This document shows positions 58,301 through 64,000 of a stretch of 64,000 bases of DNA, piece after piece; position 1 is the stretch's first letter, and each line of letters opens with the position of its first letter. The stretch comes from Dipetalonema caudispina (lineage: Eukaryota; Nematoda; Chromadorea; Rhabditida; Onchocercidae). The position numbers and the translations under genes are program-made. Location of the stretch: contig JABVXV010000003.1 in NCBI GenBank assembly GCA_013365325.1, positions 806,001-870,000 of the forward strand, given 5' to 3'. A model generated the notes under the pieces. It made no database searches and was not told the origin of the DNA. It saw only the letters and a program-made list of their open reading frames with translations.

Positions 58301-61300
58301 AAAAAGAAGACGTGTTACAATCTGCTACTAAAAATATGAATGGGTTAGTAAAAAGTCGATGAATAACCATAGAGAAAATAAATGATATTAAACACTTTAA
58401 TCTTTAATGAAAGATTTTCAAATATAAGGCACATATTCAGCTAGCATTAGGGTAACGATGGTAACAGGTTTTTCATGAGGTTATTCTGTCCGTCAGATAA
58501 ATTCAAGAGGATAGCTATTTGGTACGAAAAGATGGACCAAACAGAAAGCACGGAAAACAGTATTTTGCCAGGAGATATTATTAATGGTACGATCCTTCAA
58601 TGTGCAGCAAGTAAGATGACCTACTTGCAGTGCTGCAAACTAAAAAGAGCTTTGTTCTCACGCAGTCAATGATCAGCTGACATATAGCCCGCGCTTCCTT
58701 ATTCACGTTTTGAATTTTGCTACAAACTGAATCGAAAACTTTTTGGAAAAAAAAAGAAACCCACTGTGAAGCATTAGGAATGCGGAGGTATATCACTGAC
58801 AAACATATGCGAGATGGAACTGAAGAAAAATTGTTCGTATAAACGCCATGAGAAGTTTGTCACTAATATTATGACATTTTGTTAGTGACAATTTATACCA
58901 AACCTTAATTAAGAAGCTTTTTAGAAATGAATGATAGGAAAAACAGCTACGTGTAAATGAGTCCCAACTCTAACACTTTGTTATATTGCTAGGTACTGTA
59001 CCAATTCTAAAAGAAAGATCTCTAGAGAACGATCATTAAAGGGTCAGTTGGAGAGTTGAAATTATGCTAGCGTTCTGTAAATTAAAACAACAGAACTAGT
59101 AGAAATATGAACAAGAAATGGATAAAAACAAGTTAAATCTTTGTTACATGTGAGCTATTTCCCTCAAACTCACTCCGATAGATATGCTTTAGGTACAATT
59201 CTTGTTAAATTGTTACCTACATCACATACACTTAAAAGTGCAAATAACAAAGTTCTTGAATACAATAGAATGACTTTCGCTATTATTCTATTTTTCGAAA
59301 AAAATAAACCACCAAATCAACAGTGATGCGGAAAACAATGAATTGTATCAGTAAAGCAGTTAAAAAATAGTCCAAAATGGTCAGTAAGGACAAGATGATG
59401 TCCATCTATATATGGACGATATATAAATTGAAGTGAAGAGTAATAAGGTGCAGCAGACTAGGATCCAGGAAAATGAATAAATCAGTAAAATTTATTATCT
59501 AACACCCAGGTCAATTTTTTTCCTTAAATTCAGAAAAAAATCCAATTTAAAAAAAGGAATTTTATTTCAGATTTGAAAAGAAAAATTCACTTTTCCAAGT
59601 ATATAAGAGTAAAAAAAGCATCATAGTTTACCATATCTCGAAACGCACTTAGTGGTTCAGATGGTAAGTGCTACCAGTGTATCTGTGGATCTGGAAAAAA
59701 GTATTATCTGAATATTTCTGTTAAATGTGATTATATATAAAAATTTAATACATCGGGACCGTAAAGCATCAAAACAGTTGGAAGATGCAATCATATCCAC
59801 CGTAGCAACCAGCTGAACAAACACAGATTAGTCTTAATATAGAGCTATAAAGCTATACTCACTTTGTTTACGGACTTCGGAAAATGGAAAAGGGAACTTT
59901 ATGCAGCTACTAAAAGAAATCAGCATCAAATTAAACTATTAATAAATAATCAATCCATGCTCGTATACAATTATCCGTTTGAAGAAATGCTTTAGAACAA
60001 AACTCTGCTTATTATGTATAAAGAAAAAGCAAACAAACAACATGTATTGTATGGGAGAAGGTAGATGAGGACGCTTAGCTTAGATTAAAGCCCATACGAA
60101 AATGCTCATAATTAGATTAAAATATGCTTATAAAAGAATACAAAGCGAAAAATGACTTTAATTTAATGGTGAAATAGATAAGTAGAGAGAGCAATATATG
60201 AAAAAATTCCTCATCTGATTAAATCTAGCGGTTATTTTGCTCATATAATTTACTTTCTGTAAGTTATTTTTCTCCAAAAAAAAATCAGCAAAAGGGTTAA
60301 TGAAATGGAAACCTAACCGCTAAATATAATCAGTTTTCTGTTTTAATATTAGTGTAACTCACTCTGCAATCTTTACTCTTTCTGCAGTAAAGAATTGAAT
60401 TATGGGGAATTATTTACCTTAAATCTGTTAGCGATGAAGACGTAATCAAGGATTAACAGAACTACGAATAACTTGAATAGTAAACGGCACGGAAAATTAT
60501 GAGAATGGTTTTCACTGTAGACAGCCTGATCATATTCGTTCTATTTTGTTAATTTTAATATTTTTGATGAGATATAAATCCAAATAGTTCTATTGCTTTT
60601 CAGTCAAAATAACTTGAAATTCGACCGACTGCAAAAGACCAATGAAAACAAGTGTCACGATAAATGTGAAGATTTTTTTGAAAGGTGAGAAGAGTCTCAT
60701 TCACAGAGAAAGTGATTTCTTAATTTGATTTACAACACAGGAAGAAAATATAAAGAAAATCATGCTTTAACTTAATTTATTTGCTTAACTTATTACCTTT
60801 CATGCACTACTATAGAGTAGAAACTGTCGATACACAAATGAGGAAGGAACAGATGTAAATAAGACGGCACGATTCTGTCAACCGAAAACTCAGGGCTAAC
60901 AAACACAAAATTTACCTGCACCACTGAAGTGAACTGCGCATTTTCGTCCTCGACTGAATTGTCATTTTCGGATCGAGTTTCTTCTGAGAACTCTGCATTT
61001 CCATCTTCTTGAGTACTAGTCGTTTCATTACTTCTTACTCTTTTGACTATTTGATGAGAAGCCTGAAACAATATCATATGATAATTACTTGTTCCTGTTA
61101 TCTGCTAATAACAATTTGCATCCATTAAGGATTCAATGGATGCGCCATGGAAAAATCTTAAATAACTTAAAAGACTAAATTAATAAAAAAAATATACCGA
61201 CTGAGCAGGTGGAGCAACATCAACCTCAAAAAGATTCAGGACAAGCGCACGTGTAACACTGTCGACCACTCGACTCCATTGTTCAATCATTTGCATCCAA

Positions 61301-63935
61301 CAACCAGACTGGAACACAGCCAGTACATCATCCCACACTCTCTCTTCGATTTCAATACCTAAATAGTAAATTTTGAATGGTGAAATTATGAAGTCCATCT
61401 GTATCAATATGTATTGGATAGAGTGTTAACAATTAAATAAAATTATTAAAAGATTCACATAATTCAATTTCCTCAAATCTAACAATGCTTTAGATGAATA
61501 GTAGGCTAACCACTTATGGCTCGAACAAAAACAATAACACCAAGGAGGTTTTGTGCCAGAGCACCGGAAGTTGCACGTCCGTACGCGTCAGATCTGAAAA
61601 TAAAAATATGTCAACCACAGCAAAGTTCTAAACACAATGATTTATTGCAAAAAATGAAGGAAAAACGTCCAAAACCTGGAAGTAACAGTGCGTACGCCAG
61701 CTGCAAGACTTTTGATAAGTTCGCACCATACTCTAGTTGATAGTGAATTTTGCAAGGGTGTGGAAGGATTGGAGAGATCACGAGTTGTTTGCAGCAAGCT
61801 CTGCGTTAAAGAAATGGCAGACGATAAGCGTTCACCAGCTGCTGGTAGGTATGGACTGTGAAAAAATGAAGTAAGAAAATGAATGAGCAAAAGTGATAAT
61901 GAATCAATCGCAATTCCTTCTTGATCAATAAAAGGAGGTAAATTCCGTTGCAACAACCATGTATTGATCAAAGAAAAGACCTGAAAAGCAACATTCGTTG
62001 AATTTTCTCAGCACTCTCTTAGCAGAATTTTTCCATCAGAATACGAGTCAGTTCTTGCTTCTTAACTGGAAAAAATTGACGCATGCGAAAAAATACTAGA
62101 TTTACTGTAGCAGAAAGGACTGGGAGAAAAGAGAGAATACATTACCATCTTTAAATTTGTGAGCCCTATCAGAGTGTCCACTACTCTTACCTCGCCGTTT
62201 CTAAATTACAAAAATATTTTGCGCCTAACAATCATTCCGAAGATTGCAAGGTTGACAACACAATTAAATCCATTCATTACAATTGTATACGAGGTATCCA
62301 AAAGATAATCACTACTCATAAACAGTATGAAAGTGCTTGTCCTTATGCTAATTTATCACAATTACTTGCATATTTATAACAGTGATAAAATTCGCGAAGG
62401 AAAAAAATGCAAAACTTACTTTATGAATAACATTTGAACATGGTAATGGTAGCATGACAGCCTCTTTTAAAAGCGTTAAAAGCGTATTCGTTGCTTTACG
62501 ACTGGAAAACAAGGCTTTCCGATATAGCAGTTGGCCTGTTACAGCTAAATCATTATTAGTTGTTAGCGCAACCGTTGCCATCCACCTGTAAACAGATAAG
62601 ATATTACAATATTAAAAACTTGCAAGTTAAGTAAAATTCATCAATGTGTTCAGCAAGGGAGGTGGAGAGAGAGAGGAAAGAAACTGAGAATAAACGAAAA
62701 GCTTGGAAAATAAATGAATTATCAAAAGATATTCACAACAAAATATTTCAACGAACCTGATGAGCCAATACCGTGCAATTACTATAGGGTCAGCGGTATC
62801 ACGAATATCTATCTGTCCTTCACTACCTTCCCATCCGCCATAAATATCTACACCATTAGTCTCTATATCGGGAAATATTTCATAAATATAAAGGACAATC
62901 ACACGATCCAGAATAAATTTTGCACACTCTAGACGGATATTTTCATCATTCCATTCAATCCGAATCGTTTCTCGTGTACAATATTCAAGAAACTTATCCA
63001 GATATATCTAAAAAAAGTTTCAGAGCTTTGCAAATCGCCTAGGTTCTTTGAATTTTATCATTTTCAAAATAATTTTTCTAATACTAATAACGATAATGCA
63101 TACACTTCACGACAACTTTAATTTTTATCACAATTACTAAATTACCTGAAGTAGCTGTGCTCTTTCTTTCGCACTTGGCACAGCATTGTTCGGATTACTT
63201 ACAAGTGGTGAATTGCGGATAGGTCCTGGCCCTACTGTACTGGCTGTCGATTGACAATAATTGTGTAGAATGTTTTCAGTGGGCAAATTATTCCTGAAAA
63301 TAAGTGAGTCAAAATCATTTGACAAAAGTAATTCAAGCTATCTAGTTTTTATCATATAAGAAAACTATTATATATTTAAAAAGTAAAAAATTTACGAAAA
63401 AAATGGAAAAGTGAAAAAGATTTACGAATCTTAAGAACAGAGAATTACGAACCTTACGAATAGAGATTTACGAACCTTAAAGGGAAATGCGGAAGAAGGC
63501 ATTGAAAAACGGTATCTAACTGCGAATTATTATTGCTGTATGTAGCCAAACTCTGATACCAAATAATAAACAGACGCAGCGCAATTTTTCTTACAGCAAG
63601 CAAATTATGTGGAAACAGAGCTTTTTTCAGCACATACTCGATGGCATGCTTCTGCCAACCTGGAAAATAAAAATTTGGATTTAAGCTTTACACAGATTTC
63701 TAGATCTAAATGCAGAAAATATTCAAATGTAATATTAAACAGAATTTTAAGCAAGCAGAAACATACCACTGCCAACAAGTTCTGGTGCAAAGCACAACAA
63801 TTGTTCGAGCGTCCACAGAGCTGATTCTGCTTCAAGAACTGACTGAGCTGTTTGTGTGAGATCAGCTTGTAGTAACAATTCATCAACAAGATGAAACGTT
63901 TCAAAACTGTAATCTTCCATAAATTGCCTCTTATC
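49302..63935 (-). CDS. RALGAPA1: Ral GTPase-activating protein subunit alpha, 18 exons seen, 5' end outside window
   Basis: Exons in transcript order: 63935-63767, 63659-63476, 63293-63146, 63007-62757, 62585-62420, 61980-61676, 61593-61511, 61358-61198, 61062-60916, 54142-54047, 53677-53513, 52675-52505, 52255-51962, 51709-51438, 51153-50937, 50830-50516, 50195-50018 and 49717-49302, about 1245 residues. By comparison with human RALGAPA1 (over 2000 residues), fewer than a hundred N-terminal residues are missing, and the middle linker is much shorter here. The C-terminal Rap/Ran-GAP fold is clear: REVHKVAVIYVAKGQE, FILRLGWQVQIG, then HLGNDEVHVVW, which carries the presumed Asn-thumb residue in GND, and EFGPLFDGAHI with VINASRA. 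Family role: with a beta subunit it inactivates RalA/RalB downstream of insulin/AKT. N-terminal exons match the human HEAT-like region (LRLFIIWYQSL, ERVWDDVLAVF). Weakest points: the exon 14/15 junction and any exons hidden in the 6.8-kb intron. Confidence 0.95.
54143..60915 (-). other. Long intron of the RalGAP alpha gene
   Basis: About 6.8 kb between exons that join in phase 0. It is AT-rich with an (AT)n run at about 58158-58179. A 39-base microexon candidate at 59670-59632 (acceptor GGTAG, product HLPSEPLSAFRDM, donor GTAAAC, phase 0 at both ends) could be inserted without breaking the frame. Several + strand frames of 60-73 codons (57164, 57529, 58475) show no family resemblance. No transposon hallmarks were noticed by eye. 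Confidence 0.5.
58158..58179. repeat. (AT)n microsatellite
   Basis: About 11 AT units within the long intron of the RalGAP alpha gene. Confidence 0.9.
63423..63480. repeat. Local repeat duplicating a splice donor
   Basis: Three imperfect copies of a TTACGAAYCTTA-type unit sit at the 5' end of a RalGAP alpha intron. Read on the - strand, two of them carry AAG followed by GTTCGT, the exon 2 donor, 23 bases apart. Confidence 0.6.
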
Positions 63936-64000
63936 CTGGAAAATAATAACAGAATCTCAAGTGAAGTTCTCGTTTGAATCCCTAATACAGTTGACGTCAG

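Overview
The window looks like AT-rich nuclear DNA from a nematode. Genes are built from many short exons separated by introns of roughly 60-1000 bp, with TTTCAG-type acceptors. Splice-acceptor-like AG sites lie only 1-11 bases upstream of most of the predicted start codons, which is what SL trans-splicing would leave. Introns are longer than typical for Caenorhabditis, so a spirurid/filarial-type (clade III) nematode is my best guess. That is an inference, not something the sequence proves. I see no bacterial operons, viruses, CRISPR arrays, rRNA or convincing tRNA genes.

Left half, + strand. A divergent cyclin E gene (641-4480) is followed by a 23-exon gene (6885-15847) for a ZNF608/ZNF609/Scribbler-type single C2H2-finger protein. 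Next comes a small unrecognised 101-residue gene (17807-19346), then a complete class VI (minus-end-directed) myosin in 30 exons (21235-32129).

Right half, - strand. The cluster is transcribed right to left. It starts with the alpha catalytic subunit of the Ral GTPase-activating complex (49302 to beyond the right edge; 5' end missing). This is followed by the LENG1-like Cir_N protein (46404-47671), tubulin-folding cofactor D (TBCD, 37251-44782) and the Prp19/CDC5L-associated armadillo protein CTNNBL1 (32932-36643). CTNNBL1 and myosin VI converge tail to tail around 32.1-32.9 kb.

Exon models were built by hand from splice consensus, reading phase and recalled family sequences. For every complete gene the exon lengths sum to a multiple of three. 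The functions are ordinary eukaryotic housekeeping: cell cycle, transcription, actin and tubulin, Ral signalling and splicing. I did not find a clearly new system. The most useful oddities are two GC-AG introns, a W-to-M change in the myosin VI WWY cargo motif, a degenerate MRAIL patch in cyclin E, possible polycistronic arrangement of LENG1-TBCD-CTNNBL1, a 6-kb-class intron in the RalGAP gene, and the small unknown gene.
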